Origin: Pachyseris speciosa
Lineage: Eukaryota; Cnidaria; Anthozoa; Scleractinia; Pachyseridae
DNA: 64,000 nucleotides
Assembly (NCBI GenBank): GCA_016490735.1
Contig: JAEMWC010000754.1
Location: 327,501 to 391,500 of the forward strand
Reading direction: 5' to 3'
How positions within the stretch are numbered: the first letter of the stretch is position 1; each line of letters begins with the position of its first letter. The position numbers and the translations under genes were made by a program. Below, one piece after another: positions 1 to 10,439 of this stretch. The notes beneath the pieces are model-generated. The model saw only the letters and a list, made by a program, of their open reading frames with translations, did no database searches and had not been told where the DNA came from.

Positions 1-336
1 GTCACGAGGGTGTTAAATGTGAAGCCAGTCGAATGTTAGCACTGATTGCGAAACAAGCCAAGTCAGCAGGTGAGCTCAATAGAAATCCTTGAACAGTCAC
101 AGTCGAGCTTAGTTTGTTTCTTTCCTTGTATAAAACGAATAAAGTCCATGATGCAGTGCGCCTGTTCAGAATTAGGTCACAGAAACCGTAAAAATGTGGT
201 AAGAGCATCAGTGACCCAGTCACTTGCGGCTCATGTGCCACTATTTTGTTCTTTGCGCATTTTGACGTCTTCTGTGTTCTGTCACTGAACAGACGTACGG
301 CAACTTGGGATCTATGTGTTTTAGTATACATCCACT

Positions 337-717
337 AGCGTTCTATCACGAATACCGTTCTGTTATTGGCTACGCTACTCGCCATCTATTTTGTTGTAGA
401 TAGTGAGTAGTAGCTACATTTCCGCAGCTCATTTGGGTCGAGGGTGAGCGCGGGCACATTTCCCAGAACAGCGGCTGTTGATCTACCCTAAGTGATTAGC
501 AGTTGTCAACAAAATGGCTGCTGCCTCTTCGCGTTTTTGAAGTGTCTGCGATGAGGATTTAGGTAATTTACTTGCTTGGTTTTGAACGACTAGTAGATTT
601 ATACTTAAACAATTAGATTATTCGCTCTCAATTTCTATACGTGATAGCTGATTCGGGCTGCGCCCTGACCTGCTATCACGCGACAGAAATTGAGAGCGAA
701 TAATCTAATTGTTAAAT
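337..717. repeat. Foldback MITE family 1, left copy
   Basis: Within the RAP1GDS1 intron. The right part is a hairpin with arms 608-648 and 672-713 (AACAATTAGATTATTCGCTC and its complement). The left part, beginning CTAGCGTTCTATCACGAA, recurs near the other end of the window at 62808-63098 with the same internal hairpin. Two copies of the same order and orientation define one element family. Confidence 0.75.
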
Positions 718-1074
718 GCGAAAAATCAGCCACCCCTTCCTGTCTGCTGCAACCATGGATCGATCCATGCTGCAACAAATCCACAAACACGTGAGATGCA
801 AGAGAAGTACTCCCTTGCGTATAACTGACTGGTTCATTTAGTTTCCTGGGTTTTTTGAAGGCTCTCTATAATACTTGGGAATATGCCTTTTCCTACGCCT
901 ACACTTTGTTGACTTACGACAAACAAAATAAAACTAGTAAAGAAATAGTCTCCCAAAGTGGTGGTAGATGGTTGAATAACTTTAAGGTTTAATAGAACTT
1001 CCCTGGATGATTATTTCAACTACCATTTTCAAAGCCGTCTTCAACTGAGTGGCGAAAGTAATTCTCGTTTGCTT

Positions 1075-1560
1075 GCTCTAGAGCGATTTTCAATTGAGTT
1101 TCGTAAAACAAAAACCAAAGCAATTACTCCAGCCAATCACGACAGACAATAACGGCAAAATGAGCCAATCAGAATTAAAAGCAATTGCACGTAACCGGCC
1201 CAAAGTGCGGGAAAATGAGCGCATGCAGCTTCTCATTGGTTGAGAAAATGACGCGAATCTTGTCAACCAATCACAGACCAAAGCAATGCAAAACCAAAGC
1301 AAACGCAATTCAAATTCGATGCTCAATTGCAAACCGCTCTACTCAGTTCTGTGATTGGTTGGGAAAACTTACGCCACTCTCAACCAATGAGAAGCAAAAC
1401 CACTCGCGACTTGCACGCGCGCATTTTCCCGCGCTTGGCGCTGGCTTCATGTCATTGCTTCGTATTCTGATGGGTTCATTGCGCTTTTTACATCAGTTGT
1501 GATTGGTCGGAGTGATTAGTTTGGTTTTGGTTTTTTGGATATTCAGTTGAAAAGCGGTCT
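1075..1560. repeat. CCAAT-rich foldback MITE
   Basis: The ends are imperfect inverted repeats (AGAGCGATTTTCAATTGAG at left, TTCAGTTGAAAAGCGGTCT at right). The interior repeats CCAATCAC, GATTGG and CCAATGAGAAGC several times on both strands. A shorter copy lies at 4172-4420. Sits in the intron before the first visible RAP1GDS1 exon. Confidence 0.65.
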
Positions 1561-1713
1561 AAGAAACAATTGGTTTGATTTCATCGGTGTTCTTTGTGTT
1601 TCATTTTAACTGCTCTGTTGGGATTCTCTTAGTCACATGCTGACAATTTTCAAGTGCGGAAATAATTTTCATTCACTTATGCGTTGGTTATTTTATATTT
1701 TCTTCACCTGCAG

Positions 1714-3240
1714 AAGTTGGAGAGCAAATTATGAAATTTGGGGGACTGGTACCGATTGTTGAAATGGTATCTTCAGAGCACGACATCATGCATAACGAAG
1801 CTTTGATCGCCCTGGCAGTGATGTCATCCACAGTAAAAGGTAAAGGATTAAACTGATTCTATTAATTTAAGTACATTCAGGGTTGCCACGGTCAAGGAAA
1901 AGTCAGGGAAAAACAGGTTTTTTGCAAGGTGAAGGAAAAGTCAGGGAATTATATATATATCAAGTCAGGGAAATTCTAAATTCTGCCTGAAGTGCTCTCA
2001 CCACTACGCCATCCCTGCTCCCCAACTTTCTGTCTCTCAGATTCATGAAGCCATCTCAGGAATTGCGTCTTTTAAACACTGTTTAAATTCAAAAGCCTAT
2101 TGTTTAGAAACACCATCAAGAAACCGCCTTAAATAAATGCAAGATAGGGGGAGAAATAATACTCCCATTCATTTCACACCGTGTAACCTGTGTTGTACTA
2201 GGATCCAGTCCCGCGCGAAAGAAGTACTCAAAGTCGCTTCATGTTGGGTGTCCTGTGATGAACTCGTATCCTATCCCCGTGGTATAGTAACACTCTTAGT
2301 CACTTCATGCCGTGTGTCCTTGGATGCACTACAATCCGCTGCCTACTCTTAGTTGCTTCAAGGTCGGTATCCTGTGGTGTACTGTCATCCAGAATAGGGG
2401 TCGAGAGGGGGGGTGGGGGTAATGATGAACCAGCGGGACAGTTTAAGTTCTTGGATCGGAGACAGGCTTTGCCTTTACAGTGCCCAAGTTTTGCAGCCAT
2501 GTCAGCTGAATGATGTCCTCTCAACCATGAGTTGTCTTTTTTTTTTTTTTACAACAGTCCGTCTTATTTGTTTTTGTTTGCAGCCGATTTCTACCCCAAG
2601 TTCAGAGATAGCGGTATCGTTCAAACTCTGATCAAGTTGATTAAGACCCAAGGCGTTAATCCTCAGACTTGCTATAATGCGATGGCAGTCTTGGAAGCGT
2701 TTTCTCTTCAAGGTTTGTCATCCGTTTATTTATGCCTAGACCTTATTTTTTTCTACTTCGTGCTGCATAAAATTTTATGCGGAGTATTGTTTTGCAAATT
2801 TGGGATAATTTGATGGTCTACGTAGACTGCGAGTAGTCTCTAATTTCGGCGATGGGCTGTGGGGCGGGCGAAAGACACGCGCGCGCGCGAAGTTGCGAGG
2901 AGACACGACGCGAGAGGAGCGCCGTAATTAATTAATTAATTAATTAATTAATTAATTAATTAATAACATTATTAATATTATTATTATTATTATTATTAGT
3001 TTTGTTTATTTATTTTAGAGGATAGTAGGGATTTGCAGCAAACAATTGTGGGATCATTTACAAAATCTCGTGGCGTTTTACGATTATGCAGTTTTCTTGA
3101 AGACTGAATAAATTAAGGTGATGTTACGCGAGCCGACTGTTGACGCCGATTTTTAACGCAACATTGTTGCGTTAAAACTTGCCTCGTGTAACGTGGCACA
3201 CAGGGCGATTCGTAACACAACATTTGTTGCGACATGTTGT

Positions 3241-3282
<42 letters not shown>

Positions 3283-4672
3283 AAATTTTGTTGGAGATGG
3301 TGCGTGTAACATCCCCGCCATTGACTTCTAACGCAACATCGTCCCAGAGTGCACCAGAATACACTCTTTGTCCACCGTATTTGTCGAGCAGGAGCCTGGC
3401 CTCAAACGTTGCGAACAGTGTTGCGTAAAAAATCGTCTCGTGTAACATACCGTTGCCGACCGTTGCCGCAACAAAGTTGCGTTCAAAGTAGCCTCGTGTA
3501 ACATGGATTAAAAGTCGGTATTAAAGGAGCACCGTAACCGGGATTTTTGCTGTTTTTGGTTCAATTCTGCCTAAATTACTACCTTTTACCTGTTATCGTG
3601 CAAAAGTTGCTCCTACAGAATCAGCAAGATGAATTCCAATGAAATTTTAGCAGGCAGAGCTAACCATAATAACTTTTTGGTGATTTTTCAATGGATAGCT
3701 TGAAATTAAAAAAAAAATGGCAAGTTTTTTCAAATTTCAATCCATTTCCATCCTCGTCATCTTTGATGGAATACAGGAGTTTATTGTGTCAAAGTAGTAC
3801 TACAGTCTTTAGCAGCAAAACTAGACCACTATTTTAAGGTTTCCACTGATGCATTGGCAGTTTTAAGCTTTTTAAAACGATAGTACAATAGCGAGACATT
3901 GCCCCTTTAAGAATTGACGTTAAAAATCGGAGGAAACTAACATTACCGACAGGCATGCGGGTTTTTTTTTTTAAGTATTGTCAGTGAGCACTAGGGAACA
4001 TAAGCAACGGCAACGACAACGAGAAGGTTCCGTCCTGTAGAACAGAGCAACATAAATTTCGCAAATTTAAGGGTTTGTAAAGAACTTGAACACACGATGT
4101 GGGTTTTTTTTTCTCTTCTTGAACTTACACGCCGTTCTTACAGAAAGTGAGCCAGTAGGAACTATGAAAGTATACAGCGGTTTTCAGTCGAATGTCCAAA
4201 GTAATTTCGTCGGCTTTGGTTTTGTTTTGCTTCGCTCTGTGATTGGCTCGAAAAACTCGTGCTACTTTCTCAACCAATGAGAAGCAAGACCAAAAACAAT
4301 CAAGACTTGCACAAGCGGAATTTCCCTCGCTTGGCGCAGTTACATGTAAGTGCTTCGAATTTTGATTGGCTTATTGCGCTGCTCACGTCCGTTGTGATTG
4401 GCTAGAGTAATTACTGGTTGAAGTAAAGGCACGAATCTGTTCTGGCTGCCGCTGCTGCTGTGACTTGTAAGTTCCTTAGTAGTTGTGTGTCAAGAATCAG
4501 GCACAAATCAAAAGGTGTTCTCTTTGCAGAATATTTCCGTCGCGACTTAGAGATAGCAGGACTGAGCAAAGCACTTGATGATCTGACCACCCACGAAAAT
4601 GTGAACGTGAAGAAAAGAGCTTTGATCATCCTCACAAGAATCAAGGCCCAGAAGATTGCACAACAGGAATGA
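1714..4672 (+). CDS. RAP1GDS1: RAP1GDS1 (SmgGDS) armadillo-repeat protein, 3' end only
   Basis: Three terminal coding exons: 1714-1839, 2584-2712 and 4530-4672 (stop TGA at 4670-4672). All have AG acceptors and GT donors, and the reading phase is continuous across both junctions (G|CC and G|AA codons). Exon 1 encodes an ARM helix pair containing SEHDIMHNEALIALAVM, close to the human SmgGDS stretch around MQNEALVALALI. Exon 2 carries YNAMAVLEAF, matching human YNSMVLICAL. Exon 3 carries LTTHENVNVKKRALIIL, like the SHENKSVAQQA end of the human protein. The family is built of armadillo repeats; it binds prenylated RhoA, Rac and Rap GTPases, acts as chaperone and exchange factor, and is cytosolic. 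The start and most of the gene lie left of the window. The introns (1840-2583, 2713-4529) hold repeats. Only the exact family member is uncertain; no frame break was seen. Confidence 0.85.
2822..2924. repeat. GC-rich foldback MITE
   Basis: Begins GTAGACTGCGAGTAGTCTCT and contains an alternating CG run (CGCGCGCGCG). The same unit in the opposite orientation is at 15519-15642, where the inverted ends TAGTCTCTAATTTTTGGCGC and its near complement are both visible. The copy here has lost its right end to a TAAT microsatellite. Confidence 0.65.
2926..2996. repeat. (TTAA/TAAT)n and (ATT)n microsatellite
   Basis: About 11 tandem TAAT units followed by ATT units, directly after the truncated GC-rich MITE. 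Confidence 0.9.
3117..3507. repeat. MITE with internal GTTGC/GCAAC repeats
   Basis: The left end GGTGATGTTACGCGAG and right end CCTCGTGTAACATGG are inverted relatives. Inside, CTCGTGTAAC and AACGCAACATTGTTGCG recur several times in both orientations. Lies in the last RAP1GDS1 intron. No coding potential. Confidence 0.7.
4172..4420. repeat. CCAAT-rich foldback MITE, short copy
   Basis: Shares GTGATTGGCTCGAAAAAC, CTCAACCAATGAGAAGCA and GTGATTGGCT with the element at 1075-1560. It ends about 110 bp before the last RAP1GDS1 exon. Confidence 0.65.
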
Positions 4673-4844
4673 AGAAGACACTCCTTGTGCCTTACGTCTG
4701 GTCAAATCGATTACTATTTTGGCGGGAAAGAGGGACAGTTTGATGTATCGTACATCAGGTCGAATTTGTGCTTCAGCGGATATAGCAGAGAGCCTAATGG
4801 AAATGAGAGACACTCTGGTGCAGCTTTTGTCACAGACACTTCAG

Positions 4845-5025
4845 GGGCGTAGCCAGGATTTTCCAAAGGGGGGGAGGGGGGGAGGTTACACTGTGGCTTC
4901 TGCAGGTCAAGATATCGTCCTGGTGATTTCGTCACTTCAATATTGTAGGTTGTTTACTTAAAAAAGGCTTACAAAGGGGGGGGGGGGGGGGAAGGACTCC
5001 CCCCCAGCTACGCCCTTGCACTTCG
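4845..5025. repeat. G-tract MITE with GGGGCGTAGCC ends
   Basis: Left end AGGGGCGTAGCCAGGATTTT and right end CCCAGCTACGCCCTTGCA are inverted repeats. Long G runs lie inside near each end, including an uninterrupted run of about 16 G. Just downstream of the RAP1GDS1 stop codon. Confidence 0.75.
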
Positions 5026-5419
5026 GAACTAAAGAAACGCAAATGTTGGACACCTCTAGCTACGCAGGTTACTTATTTCTCATTTTGCAGCGGTTTTCAA
5101 ACACCGCAACATGATAGAGACAATGACGTCTTTCTGGATGTATTAGAGTCTTAATTAAATAATGTTTCCTCTCAGATTTTAATTTCTTCGATCTTGAAAG
5201 ACATGGAGAGCTTTAAATAATAGTTTTATCTACGTTTCTAGGTGACAGTTAAGAGGAGGTGGCTAAAAACTGTTTGTGTAAACCGTAGAGTGAATTCTTT
5301 GAGGCGAAAGAAGCCAAATGTATTGAAAACGCCCAGGAAACCGTGTTGTTAATATAGGTAGGATTGTAAAATTAAATGAATTTGAATTTTCTTTATGGAA
5401 AAAGTCATAAAAAATCTCA

Positions 5420-6330
5420 GTACTAAATGAAGATGCGATCGATCGTCGCAGTTATGAACTCTACTATAGCAGTAGCGAAAAGAAAGCTTGGAATAGATTC
5501 TGATTCAGGCCTGTTGGAGATTCGAACCCATGACCTCTGCGACCTACCAACCGAGCTAACAAGCCAACTGTTAGCTGGTCATTTTGTTGGTTCGTAATAA
5601 ACCCGTGAGTGATGAGTTATACATGCTATGAATTTATGGAATTCATATACTGTACTTAACAAACTCAGTACTAAGTATGAGTATGTGAAAATTATATATT
5701 TCAAATGTGAATTAAAGAATGAGATGTGACTGTGATCATCGCAGTTATGAAGAAATGTGTAATAAATGAGCAGGAGTGTTTTATCAAGTTTAAAACACGA
5801 GGCGCAGCCGAGTGTTTTAGGACTTGATAAAACACGAATTGCGAATTTATTGAACGGCTTAAAAGGCTTTACTGTACATCTATCCATTCTTACACTAAAA
5901 TTTAGATTTGGGGTTATTTTGGCCTAAAAATTTAGTTATGTCTTAATCAGATACAAAGACACTCATTAAAAATTAATTTCTTTTGTATTTCCTTCATAAA
6001 TTATTAATGCATTCTTTTTAACGATACTTAAGTATCGCAGAGGTCCTGGGTTCGAATCCCGTACAAGCCTGAATTTATTTCAGGCTTTATTTTCACTACT
6101 GCTTAAGTATTGTTCATAACTGCGATGATCAGTCACATATTCATTCTTTAATCCATCCTGGCAGTTAAAATATATGATTTTCATACATTCATTCTCACAT
6201 ATTCATCACTCTCGGGTATATTACGAACCAACGAAATGACCAGCTCCCAGTTGGCTTGTTAGCTCAGTCGGTAGAGCGCTGCACCGGTATCGCAGAGGTC
6301 GTGGTTTTGACTCCTGTACAAGCCTGAATT
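5420..6330. repeat. Composite block of tRNA-bearing repeat units
   Basis: Three pieces of one family. A minus-strand tRNA-like copy is near 5505-5570 (GGCTTGTTAGCTCGGTTGG on the minus strand). A truncated plus-strand T-arm is near 6036-6070. A near-full plus-strand copy is at 6253-6324. They are joined by AT-rich DNA with TTCATAACTGCGATGATCA at the unit borders. No gene is seen between 5100 and 8800. Confidence 0.65.
6253..6324 (+). tRNA. Degenerate tRNA-Thr-like sequence (repeat-borne)
   Basis: The 7-bp acceptor stem pairs perfectly (GGCTTGT with ACAAGCC). The D arm TAGCTCAGTCGGTAGAGC is intact. The anticodon loop CCGGTAT would give GGT but has C where T33 is invariant, and the T arm (GTGGTTTTGACTCCT) is decayed. 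Probably a non-functional repeat-borne tRNA relic. Confidence 0.5.
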
Positions 6331-6418
6331 TTTTGGGGGCTTTGTTTCCTCTGTTTCTTTAGTAGCATTCATAACTTCGACCGAGCACCTTACGCTTTCA
6401 AACTCAATACTATTGTAA

Positions 6419-6562
6419 TCCACCATTTTGCTAATGATCAGTTCCTGGCGAATTGTGGGTATATCCAGTCCTTTGTGGGGGCAAACGGCCATTTTAGGCC
6501 CCACAAAGGACTGGATCTACCCACAATTAACCAGGAGCTGATCATTAGCAAAACGGTGTACT
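6419..6562. repeat. Foldback MITE, CCACCATTTTGCTAATGATC family, copy 1
   Basis: Arms of about 60 bp start CACCATTTTGCTAATGATCA and end in its near complement TGATCATTAGCAAAACGGTG, with a short GGCCATTTTAGG loop. A second copy is at 57161-57335 in an AKT intron. Confidence 0.85.
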
Positions 6563-7268
6563 GATGGGTGCATGGGGTGGAGTTGTTTCTGCCATGACTA
6601 CATGAGGCAATAAAGTTTAAACATTTATGGGGTGGGATGAAAGGTTTTTATTAGGGACAGTAACACTAAAATGTATTCTGAATTATGGCAAAGACGTGTG
6701 TAGTTTCGACAGAAGGGAACCATGCCTTTTCAACTTGCAAAGAGTTGTTAGGTAATGAATAGTCTCTATTTCACCCTCGGAATCAAAAGCTAGAATCCTC
6801 TTGTTCAGCATAAAAGTATTGCTCAGTAACTTTCATGTCACTGGTGCGAATTTAAGTTGTCATTCATAATCACGAAACTTTTCTTGTCTTAAGTCACAAC
6901 CACCTTGTACATGAAACGGAAATTCAATCCCAAATGAAGACTAACCCTCCCCTCCCACGGGCTTATTCTTTAGCCTTATTAATATGTTTTCATTGACCTT
7001 TGGTTTTGCATTGCCTTCAGTTATGGAAAGAAAATGTATTCTATAGAGCGTTTTCAGTCACGCAAGTAAAAAAAATAAAATAATCAACCATTCAATAGAT
7101 AAAGTCAAGAAATTGTGATATTATATAAGAGTAATAAACAACATGCCAAAGTCTCAGAGCCGTGCGATATCCCGTACTCGAGTTATTCTGCAAAATGTAC
7201 CACTCAAATATTATAGTGTTTTGTATGGAAACGCTGCCGGAAACGAGTTTAAACATGTTTCTTACTTT

Positions 7269-7389
7269 AGTGTGAATGATATATGAAATGAATCATATAT
7301 GAACTGCGGAAATGAAATCAAATGAAGATTCTTCATTTGATTTCATTTCCGCAGTTCATATATGATTCATTTCATATATCATTCACACT
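7269..7389. repeat. Perfect 59-bp palindrome with 3-nt loop
   Basis: Arms 7269-7327 and 7331-7389 are exact reverse complements as read, separated by ATT. The right arm is the start of the tandem tRNA-bearing unit, so the palindrome is an inverted duplication of that unit's left end. Confidence 0.95.
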
Positions 7390-7428
7390 CATTTCTTTCA
7401 CGGGAACATATGAACCCACAATTAACCT

Positions 7429-7443
<15 letters not shown>

Positions 7444-7469
<26 letters not shown>

Positions 7470-7516
7470 ATCGCACCGGTAATCGCGAGGTCACGGGTTC
7501 AAACCCCGTTGAAGTC
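7444..7516 (+). tRNA. tRNA-Thr-like (GGT) sequence, repeat-borne, copy 1
   Basis: Acceptor stem GGCTTCA/TGAAGTC pairs over 7 bp with one G-T. The D arm TAGCTCAGTTGGTTAGAGC is good. The T arm ACGGGTTCAAACCCCGT is perfect and has a B box. The anticodon arm is irregular (CGCACCGGTAATCGCGA has one extra base). A CCTGA...TCAGG hairpin and TTTT follow, like a pol III stop. May be transcribed but is probably not a working tRNA. Confidence 0.5.
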
Positions 7517-7678
7517 CTGAATATTTTTCAGGCTTCTTTTCGCAATTGCATAAATTGCGTTCACAACTGCGAGGATCATTCTTCATTTGATTTCATTTCC
7601 GCAGTTCATATATGATTCATTTCATATATCATTCACACTCATTTCTTTCACGGGAACATATGAACCCACAATTGACCT

Positions 7679-7693
<15 letters not shown>

Positions 7694-7719
<26 letters not shown>

Positions 7720-7766
7720 ATTGCACCGGTAATCGCGAGGTCACGGGTTCAAACCCCGTTGGAGTC
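7694..7766 (+). tRNA. tRNA-Thr-like (GGT) sequence, repeat-borne, copy 2
   Basis: Same as the copy 250 bp upstream apart from single-base changes (ATTGCACC for ATCGCACC in the anticodon stem, TGGAGTC in the acceptor 3' strand). The same irregular anticodon arm is present. Confidence 0.5.
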
Positions 7767-7869
7767 CTGAATTTTTTTCAGGCTTCTTTTCGCAATTGCA
7801 TTAATTGCGTTCACAACTGCGAGGATCATTCTTCATTTGATTTCTTACTTTAGCTATCCCAAAGGCTTT

Positions 7870-8800
7870 GTTCTGTCTGTTGAGCTTTGAAACATTCACA
7901 TAGACGCTTCTCGTACCATGTCAAACCTAAAAAACACACGGTGAATCGATGTTTTCATGTAAGTGACATGCTTGTGAGCAGACATCTTTATGTCACGCAC
8001 TGTGAAAAACTCTAACATTCAAACTGCTCTATTTTCAAAACAAAGCAAGCTGCCGAGCTGAAAACTTGCAAGCAGATACATTTCTAAAATGTCTTTAACG
8101 TGATGAAGATAAAAATGCAAAAGTCTGTTTTCTTTTGAATTTTAGTTTTTTATGACATCACGTGAAAACCCTCTATAGCATTGTTCACGTGTAAACTTGC
8201 TTTTTCAGACGTGTCTTTGGGAACCAATTTATATTCCTATTTCAGTTGCTTTCTTCAGGATCGACAAACGAATCGATTAAGCTTATTCCTTCGGCTTGAG
8301 TATCTCAAGCTGTTTCTGAAGATGAGCGCTTTGTGTTGGTGGCCTAACTTTTGAGACAATCATCGGAGATAAAGGGACACTGAGTTTGTTGTAGTGAAGG
8401 AAAGTCGGAAATGGACGGGAAATTTTTCGTCGCAAACAAACGTCGATTATTATTCGGTTTGGCTACTTTTGGTCGAAATTTCTCCAGCCCCTTTTTTGAC
8501 TTTTTGTCTGCCCAACAACATGCGGAATCTTCCCCTAAACTTCCAAGGGTGCTTCCAAGCATTAAATATTAACTAGTATCTATGATAAGAGTCTATAAAT
8601 ATCCATGTCAATAATTCGTTCTTGATGTCGATTATCTCCATTCTCATAATCCATTACACGCCACTGTTGATTTTTGTCGTTGAGTCTGTCAAACTTCGTA
8701 CCAATTTATTTTATTTCCTTTAAAACCACCGTGATGTAACGGTTTATTAAATTGGGGATTCAGTTAAACACAAATAATTTGACAATGACGGTCTAAAAAG
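7870..8800. other. Non-coding stretch, nothing recognised
   Basis: AT-rich DNA between the tRNA-bearing tandem and the inverted-repeat block. ORFs here are short, overlap on opposite strands and show no domain. No tandem repeat or foldback was identified with confidence. Confidence 0.5.
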
Positions 8801-8869
8801 AATGAGCTAGAACTGAATTAGTATTGCAGTAATAATTGTTTGAATTTTTACTCGGGCTTCCCGCGTCTC

Positions 8870-10100
8870 GCGGGTCGCCCGGGTCTTAAAATGTCGACGG
8901 TTCTCCTTAGTTTCATCCACAAAGCTCACTCCCGGCGTTTCTGCGCAAGCGCTAACTATTTTTAACAACTCACAAGAGCAAGAATGATGCCTGTTGTCAC
9001 GTATCGGAAAACGTCGATTCACCTTGTGTCTTTGAAGTCTGAACAACTAATATGTTAAGAAAAGTGTCTATACGAATGTTTGCAACTTAAACTCCGAGAA
9101 GAAAGCTTAAGAGAAATTTATCTTAAAAGTAGAAAAACAGGAAGCACATAAATCGCCGTCAAATCGCGATAGATCAATAAAATAACCACACAGATAGCAA
9201 GCAACACACCTTGGATGTAAGGTAAGGCTTTTTTAGTGAGAAGTTTTTCGTATATCTATCAACTAAAACCGATTACCGGGATTCCCATACCAATCCTTCT
9301 AATTTGCAGCCATCTTGTTTTATATTGCGTGATACGGTACTCAGCATGAGCTTGGGGCGCCTGTGATGACCCTGGATTGACGTATTTGTAAACAGTTTCA
9401 CTCTGCTAATTAATTTTCTACTCACATTTCACCGAAACTTCATTAACGTTTATGCAAAAAAATCGTACATCGGTCGATAAGCGTTTCCTTTCTCAAACAA
9501 TTATCCATCGAAGCGAAAACAAGTGTGCTTAGTTTTTTTTTTGGAATCAATACACTATTTTTATCACATTGCATAACGATAAACCTCTGTCGCCTAAAGG
9601 TGATTGTTTGTGCCTGTGACGCAGCCCCCGGGGGGGGGGTACTCCCAGAAAAATTGGTTGGGGGCGTGCGGCCCGCGTCCTGAAACCCTTACCCTACTTC
9701 AGACCAAAATCTTCGATTTCAGACCTGATCAAAAATTTAATACCTTATTTCAGACCTATTTTACGGCCATGGTTGGCGTAATCAATTTGAGAAGGGTGTT
9801 TGTTGATGGTCTTATCGCCTAATGATGAAAAAGTAGCTTCTTCTTAAAAAAAGTACCCAATTCAAGTCTAGAGTGCTCAAACCATATCCTATTTCAGACC
9901 AAAATGGTCAAAATCGATACCCTATTTCAGACCTAAACGACTAAAAAACCATACCCTTTGAGGCCGCACATACCTATATAGCCAATATAAGGGAGTACCC
10001 CCGGGGACGCAGCTAACCCGGGTTCGATGTCGTTTAGTGGTATATATCACGGGCTTTCATCCACAAAGCTCCACAAAGCTCACTTCTGGCGTTTCTGCGG
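8870..10100. repeat. Outer copy of the inverted-repeat element, interrupted by a MITE
   Basis: Shares with the arms at 10440-11365 the blocks CACGTATCGGAAAACGTCGA, AAACAGTTTCACTCTG, AAAACAAGTGTGCTTAGTTT and CTAACCCGGGTTCGAT. Its first part (CAAAGCTCACTCCCGGCGTT) recurs inverted at about 15800-15880. A pol III B-box-like GGTTCGAT suggests a tRNA-derived component. Interrupted at 9625-10005. Confidence 0.7.
9618..10012. mobile_element. G-tract MITE with 7-bp target site duplication
   Basis: The element at 9625-10005 starts CCCCCGGGGGGGGGGTACTC and ends GGGAGTACCCCCGGG, and is flanked by GACGCAG on both sides. The uninterrupted relative (minus strand near 14827-14850) reads GTGACGCAGCTAACCCGGG, exactly the predicted empty site. 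The interior repeats TACCCTATTTCAGACC. No ORF. Confidence 0.85.
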
Positions 10101-10149
10101 AAGCGCTAACTAATAATGGTCATTTTGGAAAAGTAAATTATTTTTACCT

Positions 10150-10240
10150 TACTATCTATGCTGAATGATCGTGGCCTGGCGCTAACCTTTTTACCGCTTT
10201 TGATGCAGATGTTCCGGGTTCGATTCCCGCTATCGACACC
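10150..10240 (+). repeat. tRNA-derived SINE head with T-rich tail
   Basis: CGTGGCCTGGCGCTAAC resembles an A box and GGTTCGATTCCCGC is a canonical B box. A T-rich tract of about 60 bases follows, which would stop pol III. Confidence 0.5.
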
Positions 10241-10439
10241 TTTTTTTTCCTTTTTTTTTTCGCGTTCCCTTTTTTTTTTTTTTTTTTTTTTTTTCATTTT
10301 CTTTTTTAAATATTTTTTTGCAAGTGTTATAATTATTGTAAGTTATAAATGGTTGAGCTATAAAGCAATTTTCAAGGGATATATGTTTATAAGCGGCTAT
10401 GGATATACACTGCAAAGAAACAGACACGAACCGATGAAT

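Larger units (their letters stand above)
7330..7830 (+). repeat. Two tandem copies of a 250-bp unit carrying a tRNA-like sequence
   Basis: The unit starts TCTTCATTTGATTTCATTTC and ends CACAACTGCGAGGATCA. The repeat distance is 250 bp (GGCTTCATAGCTC at 7444 and 7694) and the copies are nearly identical. A diverged single copy lies at 52265-52445. The 5' flank of the tRNA-like part is conserved between copies, which a simple SINE head would not require. Confidence 0.85.
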
